The translations under genes and the position numbers were made by a program. 64,000 nt of DNA from Tropicimonas sp033101155 (GTDB lineage: Bacteria > Pseudomonadota > Alphaproteobacteria > Rhodobacterales > Rhodobacteraceae): the NCBI RefSeq assembly GCF_033101155.1, contig NZ_JAWMPX010000008.1:124001-188000 (forward strand), in the 5' to 3' direction. Every line of letters begins with the position of its first letter. Position 1 is the first letter of the stretch. The notes below the pieces were generated by a model that did no database searches, was not told the origin of the DNA, and saw only the letters and a list, made by a program, of their open reading frames with translations. Shown piece by piece: positions 17,541-27,700 of the stretch.

Positions 17541-19733
17541 ATGCTTATTAACCCCGCCATGATCCAGGAATTCCCGATACGCATGGAATGTGGTGCGTAC
17601 TCCGATCCGCTCGTCCTTGTCGCGGCGCGGATCGACGAGGGGTTCAACAAGCCATCGCTGGCCCAGATCGAGTTCATCGCCGACACGCCGAATATCAATC
17701 TCGACGATCTGCTCGGGGAGAGGGTTACCCTGACCTTCAAGTTGCCTAGCGGCCCGGACCGGGTCGGGGAAGGGACCCGGGAGCGGGAACACACCGGAAT
17801 CTGTACCGGCGTACGGCTGATCGGAACGATCGATGGTGCGGCGCATTATTCGGCGGAGCTGCGGCCGACGATGTGGTTTCTCTCGCTCAATCAAGACTGC
17901 CGGATCTTCCAGGAAATGACGGCGCGGGACATCATCAAGGAGATCCTCCAGGACTATGGCGTCGAGATCGACGACAAGCTGTCGGACACCTTCCCGAACC
18001 GTATCATCTGTGTTCAGTACCGCGAAAGCGACCTCGACTTCATCCACCGGCTGATGGAGGAGGAGGGGATCCACTATTTCTTCACCCATTCGGGCGGAAG
18101 TGTGAAGATGGTGCTGCATGACGATTCAACGGGGCATTCGTCGGTGCCATGCGAGTCGGAGATCGCCTTCCTCGAAAAGGACAGTTCGGAGACGCACCGC
18201 CTCGAGCACATCTTCGAGTGGCGCAAGCAGCACACCGCGACCACCGGCAAGTACACATACACGGACTACAATTTCGAGACCCCGAACGCCACTCTTCAGG
18301 AGCATAAGGCATTGGCCAAGGGCACGCACACGCTCAGGGACCTCGAGATCTACGATCACCCGGGCCATTACCGCCATTCGGGCGATGGCGAACGCTATTC
18401 GCGGATCCGAATGGAGGAGCGCGCGATCCACTACCAGACATGGGCCGGGGCGGGAATCGTTTCCAATCTCGAGGTTGGCGGGGTGATGTCGATCTCCGGT
18501 CATACTGCAACCGAAGACAGCGAGAAATTCGTCGTCCGTGACGCTACGCACATGTTCCGTCTCAACGACCGTGAACTGGGCAAACTTGCGGTCACACGGT
18601 TCCCGGACGGGTCGATGCGCGAACAGTTGAGCGAGCAGGACCCTTACCACGCGCGCTTTTCGGTCATTCCCAAGGATGAAAAGTTCCGCCCAGAGGCAAA
18701 GACACCCTGGCCGGAGATTGCCGGTGTGCACACCGCGCTGGTCACCGGGCCATCGGGCGAGGAAATCCACACCGACGAGTACGGCCGCATTCGGATCCAG
18801 TTCCACTGGGACCGGCTGGGCGCCAAGGACGAGCATTCGACCTGCTGGGTGCGCTGCATGATGCCCTGGACCGGAAAGTCCTGGGGGATGATAGCGATCC
18901 CGCGCATCGGCCAGGAGGTCGTGGTGCAGTTCGAAGAGGGCGACCCGGACCGGCCGCTGGTCGTGGGCATGCTCTACAATGCCGACACGATGCCGCCCTA
19001 TGATTTGCCCGCCAACAAGACCCAGAGCGGCATCAAGACGCGTTCTTCGAAGGAAGGAACTTCGAGTAATTTCAACGAACTGCGCTTCGAGGACAAGAAG
19101 GGCGCCGAGGAGGTCTATTTCCACGCCGAGAAGGATTTCAATCAGGTCGTGGAGAATGACGCCACCGTAACCATCGGTTTTGACGACAAGGACAAAGGCG
19201 ATCTTACGCAGAAGGTCTATCACGACAAGACCGAGGAAATCGGCAATGATTCAACGATCAAGATCGGCTATGGCGAGGGCGGAAAGTCACCGGGCGACCT
19301 TGTTCATGAGGTCTTCAACGACCGAACCGAAAAGATAGGCAACCATTTCACGACCACCGTCGAGAAAGGCAATCACGAAATGGAGGTCTCCATGGGAGAC
19401 CAGACGAACACGGTTAAGATGGGAAACCAGGAAAACACGGTATCGATGGGAAACCTGAAGAACACCGTGAAGATGGGCAACTTCACCGAAGAAATCTCGA
19501 TGGGCAACCACACGACCAAGGTGAACCTGGGCAAGACCGAACATACGGCGATGCAGTCCATCGAGTTCAAGGTGGGAGCGAATTCGATCAAGATCGACCA
19601 GATGGGCGTGACCATCAAGGGGATCATGGTCAAGATTGAAGGCACCGCGATGCTCGATGCCAAGGCGCCGATGACGACCGTCAAGGGGGATGGAATGCTG
19701 ATCCTCAAGGGCGGCATCATGATGATCAACTAG
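17541..19733 (+). CDS. vgrG: Type VI secretion spike protein VgrG (TssI)
   Basis: 730 residues. The gp27-like N-terminal part (about 1-370) has CVQYRESDLDFIHRLMEEEG and YFFTHSGG. The gp5/OB domain (about 390-490) has EIHTDEYGRIRIQFHWDR, CWVRCMMPWTGKSWG and IPRIGQEVVVQFEEGDPDRPLVVG. A beta-helical needle follows, here made of regular nine-residue repeats, ending at residue 730 with GGIMMIN. There is no extra C-terminal toxin domain, so cargo must be a separate protein or bound through a PAAR tip. VgrG forms the membrane-puncturing spike on the Hcp tube. Confidence 0.96.
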   Translation: MLINPAMIQEFPIRMECGAYSDPLVLVAARIDEGFNKPSLAQIEFIADTPNINLDDLLGERVTLTFKLPSGPDRVGEGTREREHTGICTGVRLIGTIDGAAHYSAELRPTMWFLSLNQDCRIFQEMTARDIIKEILQDYGVEIDDKLSDTFPNRIICVQYRESDLDFIHRLMEEEGIHYFFTHSGGSVKMVLHDDSTGHSSVPCESEIAFLEKDSSETHRLEHIFEWRKQHTATTGKYTYTDYNFETPNATLQEHKALAKGTHTLRDLEIYDHPGHYRHSGDGERYSRIRMEERAIHYQTWAGAGIVSNLEVGGVMSISGHTATEDSEKFVVRDATHMFRLNDRELGKLAVTRFPDGSMREQLSEQDPYHARFSVIPKDEKFRPEAKTPWPEIAGVHTALVTGPSGEEIHTDEYGRIRIQFHWDRLGAKDEHSTCWVRCMMPWTGKSWGMIAIPRIGQEVVVQFEEGDPDRPLVVGMLYNADTMPPYDLPANKTQSGIKTRSSKEGTSSNFNELRFEDKKGAEEVYFHAEKDFNQVVENDATVTIGFDDKDKGDLTQKVYHDKTEEIGNDSTIKIGYGEGGKSPGDLVHEVFNDRTEKIGNHFTTTVEKGNHEMEVSMGDQTNTVKMGNQENTVSMGNLKNTVKMGNFTEEISMGNHTTKVNLGKTEHTAMQSIEFKVGANSIKIDQMGVTIKGIMVKIEGTAMLDAKAPMTTVKGDGMLILKGGIMMIN
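19365..19553 (+). repeat. Seven tandem 27-base units encoding the VgrG needle
   Basis: Units begin at 19365, 19392, 19419, 19446, 19473, 19500 and 19527. Each codes nine residues of pattern (M/K/L)G(N/D/K)xxxxxx, for example MGDQTNTVK, MGNQENTVS, MGNLKNTVK. They correspond to VgrG residues about 609-671. DNA identity between units is partial, so this is an old protein repeat rather than a recent expansion. Confidence 0.85.
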
Positions 19734-19742
19734 GGGTGCGGA

Positions 19743-20354
19743 ATGTCGGGTCGATTTGAGGGGCTGAACAAGATCCCGCAGGAGCCGGCAGCACGGTTGC
19801 TGGCAGGGACGAATCTGAAACTGGAGGCCGAGCTTGCCGGCCCGGCCACGGCCGGTGTTGCCGACGTGCTTGCGGAGCTTGAGGCGGCCGGCGCGCTGGT
19901 CGACATGCTCAAGCTTCTGGCCGCGAGCCTGCCGCCACGGGAAAGCGCCTGGTGGGCTTGCCTGGCGGGGCGTGACGTGATCGGACCGCAGGCAGAGCCT
20001 TCGCCGTCTCTGGCGGCGGCCGAGGCCTGGGTGTTCCGCCCCGGCGAGGAGACGCGCAAAGCGGCTTTCCGTGCCGCCGAGGCGGCGGATCCGATGGATG
20101 ACACGGCCATGTGCGCCACCATCGTGGTCTATGCGGACGGCACGCTGGGGCCGGATGATCTCAAGGAATACCCGGCGCCGCAGGGCGCGCTGCAGGCCAT
20201 GGCTTTCGGCATTAATCTCAAGGCGGTGGACGCGATGGGGGACGATTTCGACGGACCCATGAATTTCGTGATCGACCGCGCCCTCGACATCGCACGCGGC
20301 GGCAATGGCCGGATCGCGCGCCCGACCGAGAGCAGCGAGGAGAGCGCCGGATGA
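19743..20354 (+). CDS. Conserved T6SS-associated protein, function unknown
   Basis: 203 residues, Ala-rich, with no signal peptide or membrane segment, so cytoplasmic. Features: an N-terminal LLAGTNLKLEAEL, a central WWACLAGRD, a pair of helices around AAEAWVFRPGEETRKAAFRAAE, and a C-terminal FDGPMNFVIDRALDIARGGNG. It resembles small proteins found next to T6SS genes in other alphaproteobacteria (possibly the DUF6931 group; from memory and not checked). Located directly after vgrG (9 bases) and overlapping tagH by four bases. The position fits a VgrG adaptor or chaperone as well as a regulator of the FHA protein. Confidence 0.6.
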   Translation: MSGRFEGLNKIPQEPAARLLAGTNLKLEAELAGPATAGVADVLAELEAAGALVDMLKLLAASLPPRESAWWACLAGRDVIGPQAEPSPSLAAAEAWVFRPGEETRKAAFRAAEAADPMDDTAMCATIVVYADGTLGPDDLKEYPAPQGALQAMAFGINLKAVDAMGDDFDGPMNFVIDRALDIARGGNGRIARPTESSEESAG

Positions 20355-21979
20355 GCGTGATGGTGCATTTCCAGTCTTCCGGCGCGATTCCGGGCGACGG
20401 GCGGCCGGTCCCGATGGTCGGCAGCTCGATGACCATCGGCCGGGGGCCGGGCAATGACCTTGTCCTGCCGGATCCGGAGCGGGTCGTTTCTTCGCATCAC
20501 TGCGCCATCGAGGACCAGAACGGCAATGTCGTCGTGATCGACCTCTCGACCAACGGCACCTTCCTCAACTATGGCAAGATCCCTCTCGGCAAGGTTCCTA
20601 CCCCGCTCAATGATGGCGACATCCTGAGCATTGGAAATTACGAACTGGCGGTTCGGATTTCCGCCGCCGCCGCGCCTGGTCCGCAAATCCTCGACCCGGC
20701 CGGCCAGCAGGCCGTCGCACCGGTTGGCGCACGGCCCGATACCGGCCTCTCCGACCTGCTCGATGCGCCGTCTTCCGGTGGCGGACACGACGTGATCAAT
20801 GATCTTCTCGGCGAAGGGCCTGTCGGTCCGAGCGGAATCAAACGGCCGGAGCTGGGCGAGGACGGGTTGCTGCCGCCGCTGGGTGGTGACGACGACGCGG
20901 AGGATGACCTGCTCGGCCCCGGGCCGGACCCGGATTCGCTGCTGGGCGGGAGCCAGTCGGTGCATAACCGTTCGGTCGAGGATCACATGCCGCTGCCGCA
21001 GGTCTCCAGCGCGGCTATCCCGGATGACTGGGACCTCGATCTGCCCGCAAGCCCGCTTGCCCGCGACAGCATCGCCCCGCCCGAGGACCCGTTCGTGGAG
21101 CCGACGGAAGCCGCACCGTCTGCGCCCACCGCGCCCACGGAGGAGATCGGTTCGGGGAGCGCATTCATCCCGGACGATCTCGACATCGGGGTCGATGAGG
21201 CGCCCGCTGCGGAGACCGGAAGCGGGGACGAGAGCGATCCCTTTTCCGTCGATCTTGCGCCGGCGGACACGGCGGAGGCCTCCGTCAGCGCTCCCCCCGA
21301 GCCCGCCCCCGCCCCCCAAACGCCATCCTCCGTCCCGTCGGCCCCGACGGCCCCGACTGTTCCGTCGGCCCCGACGGGCGGAGCGGATGTCGGGGCGGCG
21401 CTGGAGGCGCTGCTGAAAGCGGCCGGAGCCGGGGAGTTGGACCTTGCCGGCGAGGCGCCCGAGGAGACCGCGGCGCGGCTTGGCGCGGTTCTGCGCATCG
21501 TGATTCACGGAATGCGCGAGATCCTGATGACGCGCAGCGCCATCAAGTCCGAGTTCCGCATGGACCAGACCCGGATTTCTGCTTCCGGCAACAACCCGTT
21601 GAAATTCTCCGTGACGCCGGAACAGGCGGTGGAAGTGATGATCCGCCCGCCGCAGCGTGGCTACCTATCCGCGGAATCCGCCGCCGAGGAGGCGCTGCGG
21701 GACATCAAGGCCCATGAGGTCGCGACGATGACCGGCATGGAGGCCGCGCTCAAGGGCGTGCTGGAGCGGCTCTCTCCGCAGGAGTTGGAGGGGAAGATCA
21801 CCGGCTCCGGAGGACTGGGCGGCATGCTCAAGGGCAAGAAAGCGCGCTACTGGGAAACCTATGAACGCATCTATGCCGATGTGGCCGATGCCGCTGAGAA
21901 CGATTTTCACGAGCTGTTCAGCCGGGAATTCACCCGCGCCTACCAGGAACAGCTCGAAAAGCTGAAGGACGGAAGATGA
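20351..21979 (+). CDS. tagH: T6SS-associated FHA-domain protein TagH (Fha)
   Basis: 542 residues. FHA domain at about 25-90 with the phosphothreonine-reading motif GRGPGNDLVLPDPERVVSSHH and the following STNGTFLN. A long acidic Pro/Ala-rich linker (about 105-345) leads to the VI_FHA C-terminal domain (about 350-540) with MREILMTRSAIKSEFR, NPLKFSVTPEQA and YWETYERIYAD. In other T6SS this protein binds a phosphorylated partner and activates assembly. Likely ligands here are the TVIRP motifs in TssL and in the kinase. It overlaps the preceding gene by four bases. Confidence 0.93.
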   Translation: MSVMVHFQSSGAIPGDGRPVPMVGSSMTIGRGPGNDLVLPDPERVVSSHHCAIEDQNGNVVVIDLSTNGTFLNYGKIPLGKVPTPLNDGDILSIGNYELAVRISAAAAPGPQILDPAGQQAVAPVGARPDTGLSDLLDAPSSGGGHDVINDLLGEGPVGPSGIKRPELGEDGLLPPLGGDDDAEDDLLGPGPDPDSLLGGSQSVHNRSVEDHMPLPQVSSAAIPDDWDLDLPASPLARDSIAPPEDPFVEPTEAAPSAPTAPTEEIGSGSAFIPDDLDIGVDEAPAAETGSGDESDPFSVDLAPADTAEASVSAPPEPAPAPQTPSSVPSAPTAPTVPSAPTGGADVGAALEALLKAAGAGELDLAGEAPEETAARLGAVLRIVIHGMREILMTRSAIKSEFRMDQTRISASGNNPLKFSVTPEQAVEVMIRPPQRGYLSAESAAEEALRDIKAHEVATMTGMEAALKGVLERLSPQELEGKITGSGGLGGMLKGKKARYWETYERIYADVADAAENDFHELFSREFTRAYQEQLEKLKDGR

Positions 21980-21998
21980 CGAAAGATTGGGGCCACTG

Positions 21999-23336
21999 AT
22001 GTCCTGGGAGAGCAAGGTACTCTGGAGCGAGGGGCTGTTCCTTCAGCCGCATCACTTCCAGCAGGCGGATCGCTACATGGAAGCGCAGCTCGGCGGTCTG
22101 GCCGGGCGGATCGCGCCCTATGCCTGGGGCGTGAGCGCGCTGGAGATCGACCGCGAGGTGCTGAAGGTGGGGCAGTTCGCCATCCGCAGCGCCTCGGGTG
22201 TCACGCCGGATGGCGCCGTCTTCCGCGTGCCGGAGACGGAGGATCATCCGCCTGCGCTGGAGGTTCCCTCGACGATCAAGGATTGCGTGGTCTATCTCAG
22301 CCTGCCGCAGCGGCGGCAGGGCGCGCTGGAGGTCGATATGACCGGGGCCGAGCTGTCGGCGGCCCGGTTACGCGCCTCCGAACTGGACGTGACCGACACG
22401 ATGGGGTCGGGGCGCAAGCCCGCCACGCTGGGGGTCGGCAAGCTCAGGCTGCAATTCGCGCTGGAGGTGGACGATCTGGCGGATCGGCTGGTGATTCCGA
22501 TTGCGCGGATCATCGAGGTGAAGTCGGATCAGGAAGTGGTGCTCGACACCGGCTTCGTTCCATCCGCAATGGATCTGCGGGCGGCCCAGCCGTTGCACGG
22601 CTTCCTCGGCGAATTGGAGGGGTTGCTCAATCACCGCGCAACAGCGCTGGCCGCGCGGCTGACGCAAGGCGGCACCAAGGGGTCCGCTGAGATCCAGGAT
22701 TTCCTGCTCCTGCAAACGATCAACCGCGCCTTGCCACGCGTCCAGCACATGTTGGCGATCGAGAATGTTCACCCGGAGAGCTTCTTTCGCGAATGCGTCT
22801 CCCTGACCGGCGAGTTGGCCACCTTCATCGACCCGAAGATGCGCCCCCCCGCCTTCCCGCCCTACCAGCATCATGACCTGACCGGCAGTTTCGCCCCGGT
22901 GATCCGTGCACTCCGGACCTATCTCTCCGCCGTGCTGGAGCAGAACGCGGTGTCGATCCCGCTGGAGCCGCGCAAATACGGCATCTCGGTGGGTGTGATT
23001 GCCGACCGCAAGCTGATCACCACCGCCGGGTTCGTCCTCGCTGTCACCTCCGAAGCGCCGGCCGAGAATGTGCGCCGTCATTTTGCCGGACAGTCCAAGA
23101 TCGGACCGGTCGAGGAAATCCGGCAACTGGTCAACTCCGCCTTGCCGGGGATCACCCTGCGTCCGCTCCCGGTCGCGCCGCGCCAGATCCCCTACACGGC
23201 CGGCTCGGTCTATTTCGAGCTCGACCCCGAGAGCCCCTATTGGGGCAAGATGACGACCTCTGGTGGCATCGCGGTTCATGTCTCCGGCTCCTATCCGGGG
23301 CTGAAGATGGAACTCTGGGCGATCCGGCAGGGTTGA
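21999..23336 (+). CDS. tssK: Type VI secretion baseplate protein TssK
   Basis: 445 residues from ATG 21999, which matches the family start MSWESKVLWSEGLFLQPHHFQQ; a TTG 12 bases earlier is possible but would add MGPL. Conserved blocks are the N-terminal shoulder GLFLQPHHFQQADRY, the FPPYQHHDLTGSF region near residue 285, and the C-terminal PGITLRPLPVAPRQIPY. TssK joins the baseplate wedges to the TssL/TssM membrane complex. It begins 20 bases after tagH. Confidence 0.95.
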   Translation: MSWESKVLWSEGLFLQPHHFQQADRYMEAQLGGLAGRIAPYAWGVSALEIDREVLKVGQFAIRSASGVTPDGAVFRVPETEDHPPALEVPSTIKDCVVYLSLPQRRQGALEVDMTGAELSAARLRASELDVTDTMGSGRKPATLGVGKLRLQFALEVDDLADRLVIPIARIIEVKSDQEVVLDTGFVPSAMDLRAAQPLHGFLGELEGLLNHRATALAARLTQGGTKGSAEIQDFLLLQTINRALPRVQHMLAIENVHPESFFRECVSLTGELATFIDPKMRPPAFPPYQHHDLTGSFAPVIRALRTYLSAVLEQNAVSIPLEPRKYGISVGVIADRKLITTAGFVLAVTSEAPAENVRRHFAGQSKIGPVEEIRQLVNSALPGITLRPLPVAPRQIPYTAGSVYFELDPESPYWGKMTTSGGIAVHVSGSYPGLKMELWAIRQG

Positions 23337-23355
23337 GGAAAGGAACGGGAGGAAC

Positions 23356-24789
23356 ATGGCCAGCGACGATCCGTTCTCCGAAAGCGGAGATGACGAACGC
23401 ACGGTGATCCGGCCCAATCCGGGCGGGCGACGGCCGGTGGCCACGCCCCAAGCGCCAACGCAACCGGCGGCGCAGCCGGGCATTGCGCCACAACAGCCCG
23501 CGCCGCCGCCGCCGCCAGCGGGCGGAGCGCCGGGCTATGGCGTGCCCGCGGGCGGCAGCCCGCAACCCGTTCGCGCCTCAGGCGAGGCCGCGCTGTTGCC
23601 GCTGGCCGCCACCGGGATCAACAAACTCGTCGCGTGCGCCGCGCCGCTTTTTGCGCTGACCTCCCGCATTTCCAACCGTGCCCAACATGCCGACCCCGAC
23701 GGGCTGCGCCAGAAGGTCATCGGCGAAGTGCGTGAATTCGAGAGCCGGGCGCATCAGGCGGGCTGCTCGGACCAGGAGGTCAAGGTCGCTCGCTACGCCA
23801 TCTGTGCCACGCTGGACGATGTCGTGCTCAACACGCCCTGGGGTGAGCATTCGTCCTGGTCGGTGCAGTCCATGGTGGCGACCTTCCACCGTGAGGTGGT
23901 CGGGGGGGACCGGTTCTTCGACCTGCTGGCGCGGCTGGAACAGGATCCAGCCAACAATATCGACCTGCTGGAATTCCTGTATATGTGCCTCTCGCTCGGC
24001 TTTGAGGGCCGGCTACGCGTCGAACAGGGCGGGCCGCAACGGCATCTGGAAGTGCGCTCCGGGCTGGCGCGGATCATCCGCAGCCAGCGCGGTGCCGTCG
24101 AACGCGAGATCTCGCCGCGCTGGAAGGGTCTGGAGGTGGCGCACAAGGTCCTGTCGATCTGGCGTCCGGTCTGGATTGCGCTGAGCGTCGCCGCGCTGCT
24201 GCTGACGGCGGGCTTCTTCGGGCTGAGCTGGGCGCTTGGCGGCGACACGGACCGGCTCGCGGGGCAGTTTTCCGTCCTGGAGACGGGAGCGCCACCCTCC
24301 ATCGCCATCAAGGCGCCGCCCCCGCCGCCGCCCCCCGCGCCGGTGGTCAACGTGCCGGAGAAGTTCAAGGAATTCCTCTCTGCCGAGATCAAGGACGGGC
24401 TCGTCGAGGTCCTGAGCGATGGCAACACGATTGTCATCCGCATCAAGGGTTCGGGCATGTTCGCACCCGCGTCACCGATCCTGACGGAGAAATTCGTCTC
24501 GCCGGTCAATCGCGTCGCCGAAGCGCTGAATGACGAGCCGGGACCGGTCGTCGTGGTCGGACATTCGGATTCGATTCCGATCAAGTCGGCGCGCTTTTCC
24601 TCCAACATGGAGCTGTCTCTGGCGCGTGCGCGGACAGTCGAGAAGATGATTTCAGAGGCGTTCGATGAAAAGGGACGGGTTTCGGCAGAGGGCCGCGCGG
24701 ACAAGGAGCCGCTGGCCTCGAATGACACCAAGGAAGGGCGGGCGCAAAACCGCCGGATCGAGGTCCTGCTGGTGAGGAACCAAAACTGA
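23356..24789 (+). CDS. tssL: Type VI secretion membrane protein TssL with OmpA peptidoglycan-binding domain
   Basis: 477 residues, the extended TssL type. A Pro-rich N-terminal tail (1-75) carries DDERTVIRP with Thr16, a probable kinase target. The DotU domain follows (about 75-265) with CSDQEVKVARYAICATLDDVVLNTPWG and FFDLLARLEQDP. There is one membrane helix (about 268-292), a Pro-run hinge, and a C-terminal OmpA-like domain (about 340-477) with VVVVGHSDSIPIKSARFSSN and NRRIEVLL. It bridges cytoplasm, inner membrane and peptidoglycan. Agrobacterium TssL is known to be phosphorylated on an N-terminal Thr by PpkA and then bound by Fha. The stop overlaps the tssM start (TGATG). Confidence 0.95.
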   Translation: MASDDPFSESGDDERTVIRPNPGGRRPVATPQAPTQPAAQPGIAPQQPAPPPPPAGGAPGYGVPAGGSPQPVRASGEAALLPLAATGINKLVACAAPLFALTSRISNRAQHADPDGLRQKVIGEVREFESRAHQAGCSDQEVKVARYAICATLDDVVLNTPWGEHSSWSVQSMVATFHREVVGGDRFFDLLARLEQDPANNIDLLEFLYMCLSLGFEGRLRVEQGGPQRHLEVRSGLARIIRSQRGAVEREISPRWKGLEVAHKVLSIWRPVWIALSVAALLLTAGFFGLSWALGGDTDRLAGQFSVLETGAPPSIAIKAPPPPPPPAPVVNVPEKFKEFLSAEIKDGLVEVLSDGNTIVIRIKGSGMFAPASPILTEKFVSPVNRVAEALNDEPGPVVVVGHSDSIPIKSARFSSNMELSLARARTVEKMISEAFDEKGRVSAEGRADKEPLASNDTKEGRAQNRRIEVLLVRNQN

Positions 24790-27700
24790 TGGCTGTTCTG
24801 CGTTTCTTTACCTCGGCCTATTTCGTCATCCTGATGGTGGCGACGGCGCTGTCGTTGTGTTTCTGGTTCTTCAGTCCCTGGATCGGAACCGAGACCTGGC
24901 AGCCCTTCGCGGGCTATCTCTGGCGCGGGGTGGTGCTGGGCGTCATCTGGTTCATCGCCCTGCTGTGGATCCTGATCCTCGCCATCCGTCGGGCAAAGCG
25001 CGACGAGAAGATGACCGAGGAGATCGTCGAGGCGGTCGAGACGGATGCCGATGACGAGCTGGTCAAGGAGGAGCTGGAGGAGCTCAAGGAGAAGCTGCGC
25101 GGCGGGCTCAAGCAGCTGCGCAAATCGAAACTGGGGCGCAAGCACCTTTATGAGCTGCCCTGGTATGTGATGATCGGCCCGCCGGGCGCGGGCAAGACCA
25201 CGGCCATCGTCAATTCCGGCCTGCGGTTCCCGCTGGACGGCGAGGAGGGCGTGCAGAGCTTTGGTGGCGTTGGCGGTACGCGGAACTGCGACTGGTGGTT
25301 CACCGAAGATGCCGTGTTGCTCGACACGGCCGGGCGTTACACGACGCAGGAGAGCAATGCCGAGGCCGACAATGCCGCCTGGATCGGCTTCCTCAAGATG
25401 CTGCGGAAATACCGCAAGCGGCAGCCTATCAACGGCGCCATCGTCGCGATCTCGCTGCAGGATCTTTCGTTGCAGGACGAGACCACCCGCGCCGGCCACG
25501 CCGCCGCCATTCGCCGCCGCCTCGGCGAGCTGCGCGAGGAACTGGGGGTGCGTTTCCCGGTCTATGTGCTCTTCACCAAGTCGGACCTGATCGCGGGCTT
25601 CACCGAGAGCTTCGAGCCGCTGGGCAAGGAGGAACGCGAGCAGGTCTGGGGCTTCACGCTGCCGCTGGACAAGAGCAAGGGCGCACGCTCGCCCGTGGCC
25701 GAGTTCGAAACCGAGTTTTCCGCGCTGATGGAACGGCTCAACGGCCAACTTGTCGACCGGATGCAGGCCGAGACGGACCCCGCCCGGCGCGGGCTTGTCT
25801 CGGGCTTTCCGGGGCAGGTCTCGTCGGTACGGCAGGTCGCGCAGGATTTCCTTGCCGAGGTCTTTGTCGATAGCAAATACGAGCAGCGCCACATCCTGCG
25901 CGGCGTCTATTTCACCTCCGGCACCCAAGAAGGGAACCCCATCGACCGGCTGATGCTGGGCATGGCCGAAACCTTCGGCATCGGTCGGCAGGCCATGGGC
26001 TCCGGCAAGGGCACCGGGCGCAGCTATTTCCTCACCCGCCTGTTCGAGAGCGTCATCTTTCCCGAGGCCGGGCTGGTTTCCATCGACGACAAGGTCGCTC
26101 GCCGTTACCGCTGGTCGCGGCGGCTGGCGATTCTCGCGGCGGTGCTCGTTGTGGCCGGTATCGGCGGGCTCTGGGCGCGCTCCTATCTAGGCAACAAGGC
26201 GATGCTGGCTGACGCGGCGATCCGTGTGGATGCCTATACCGAGGCTGCCGCCGTCATCCCGCCAAGCCCGGTCGGCGATACGGATTTCCCCGGCATCGTG
26301 CCGGCGTTGAACATCCTGCGCGACATGCCGCTCAACCCGGCAACGCAGGATGTCTCCCGCCCGACCCGGCTCGGCTTCGGGTTATGGCAGGGCGACCTCG
26401 TGTCCAATTCCACCGGCCAGACCTATCGCGCGGCGCTCAACCAGCACCTGCTGCCGCGCATCCTGCTCCGGCTCGACGAGCAGATGCAGTCTTCGATGAG
26501 CGACCCCGACCGACTCTACGAGGCGCTCAAGGTCTATCTCATGGTTGGCCAGCAAGGACCGCTGAACAAGGACCAGGTCCTCGACTGGATGGCACAGGAC
26601 TGGGAGCAGTTCTATTCCGGCGCCGCGCGGGAAGTGCTGCGCGCCGACCTGATAGGCCATCTGGAGGCGCTGCTCGACCAGCCGATGCGCAAGGTCGAAT
26701 TGAATGGACACCTGATCGAGACGGTGCGCGGTGTCATCAAGGCGATGCCGCAATCGGACCGGATCTATACCGGCATTATCAACTCGGCGGAGGTCCGCGC
26801 CTTGCCCAAGTGGCGGCTGACCGATGGCAACCCGATGATCGGGCGGGCGATGAAGCGCTCCTCCGGCGCCGCGCTCGGCGACGGGATCGACGGGATCTTC
26901 ACCCGATGCTCCTTCCATGATGTCTTCGTGCCCGAGGCGCTGAAGGTCAACGAACAGCTCGCCAGCGAAGCCTTTGTGCTCGGAGCGGAGGCCGAGGAGC
27001 AGTCCGAAACCTTCAAGATCGAGACCACGGCTGGCGTTTTCCAGCTCTATTTCACCGACATGATCGGTCGGTACGAGGCGATCCTCGCCGATCTGGACAT
27101 CATCCCGCTCGACTCGGTCGAGCGCGCGGTGGAGGTGACAAATGTGCTCTCCAGCCCGTCCTCGCCGATCGCCAACGTGCTTGAAGCGGTGGCCAACGAA
27201 ACGCGACTGACCGAGGAATGTGTGGTTGCGGGGGAGGCGGAAGCTTCCGCCGTGGGCGATGCCGGGGGGACGGCGCTTGGACGGCTGGCCGAGATGGAAC
27301 TGCGCAGTCGGCTCGGACATCGGCAGCGCATCCTGAAGGAGGCGGTCGAGGAGAGCTTCAGTGCCGCGACCGGTGCCGATCCGCGCCCGCTGGGGGCGCA
27401 GGTCGAGCAGCGCTTTGCCGGGCTTCACGAGATGACGGCACGACCCGAAGGGCAACCCTCGGAACTGGACGAATATCTCAACCTGCTCAAGGAGGTCTAT
27501 CTGGAGCTCAACAAGCTGAGCATCGGCGGCGGCGCGGGCCAGATGCTCGCAAGCCCTGTTGTGCAGCGCTTCCAGCAGGCCGCCTCGCTCAAGCCGGACC
27601 CGCTCAAGCGCTGGTCCACCCAGATCACAACCAGCTCTTCCGGCATTGGCCGCAAGGGCGTGCGCACGAACCTCAACGATGAATGGGTCTCCAAGGTCGC

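Noticed and set aside
23500..24350. CCG/CCC-rich runs as simple-sequence repeats
   Set aside because: They encode the Pro-rich tail and hinge of TssL and are not tandem DNA repeats.
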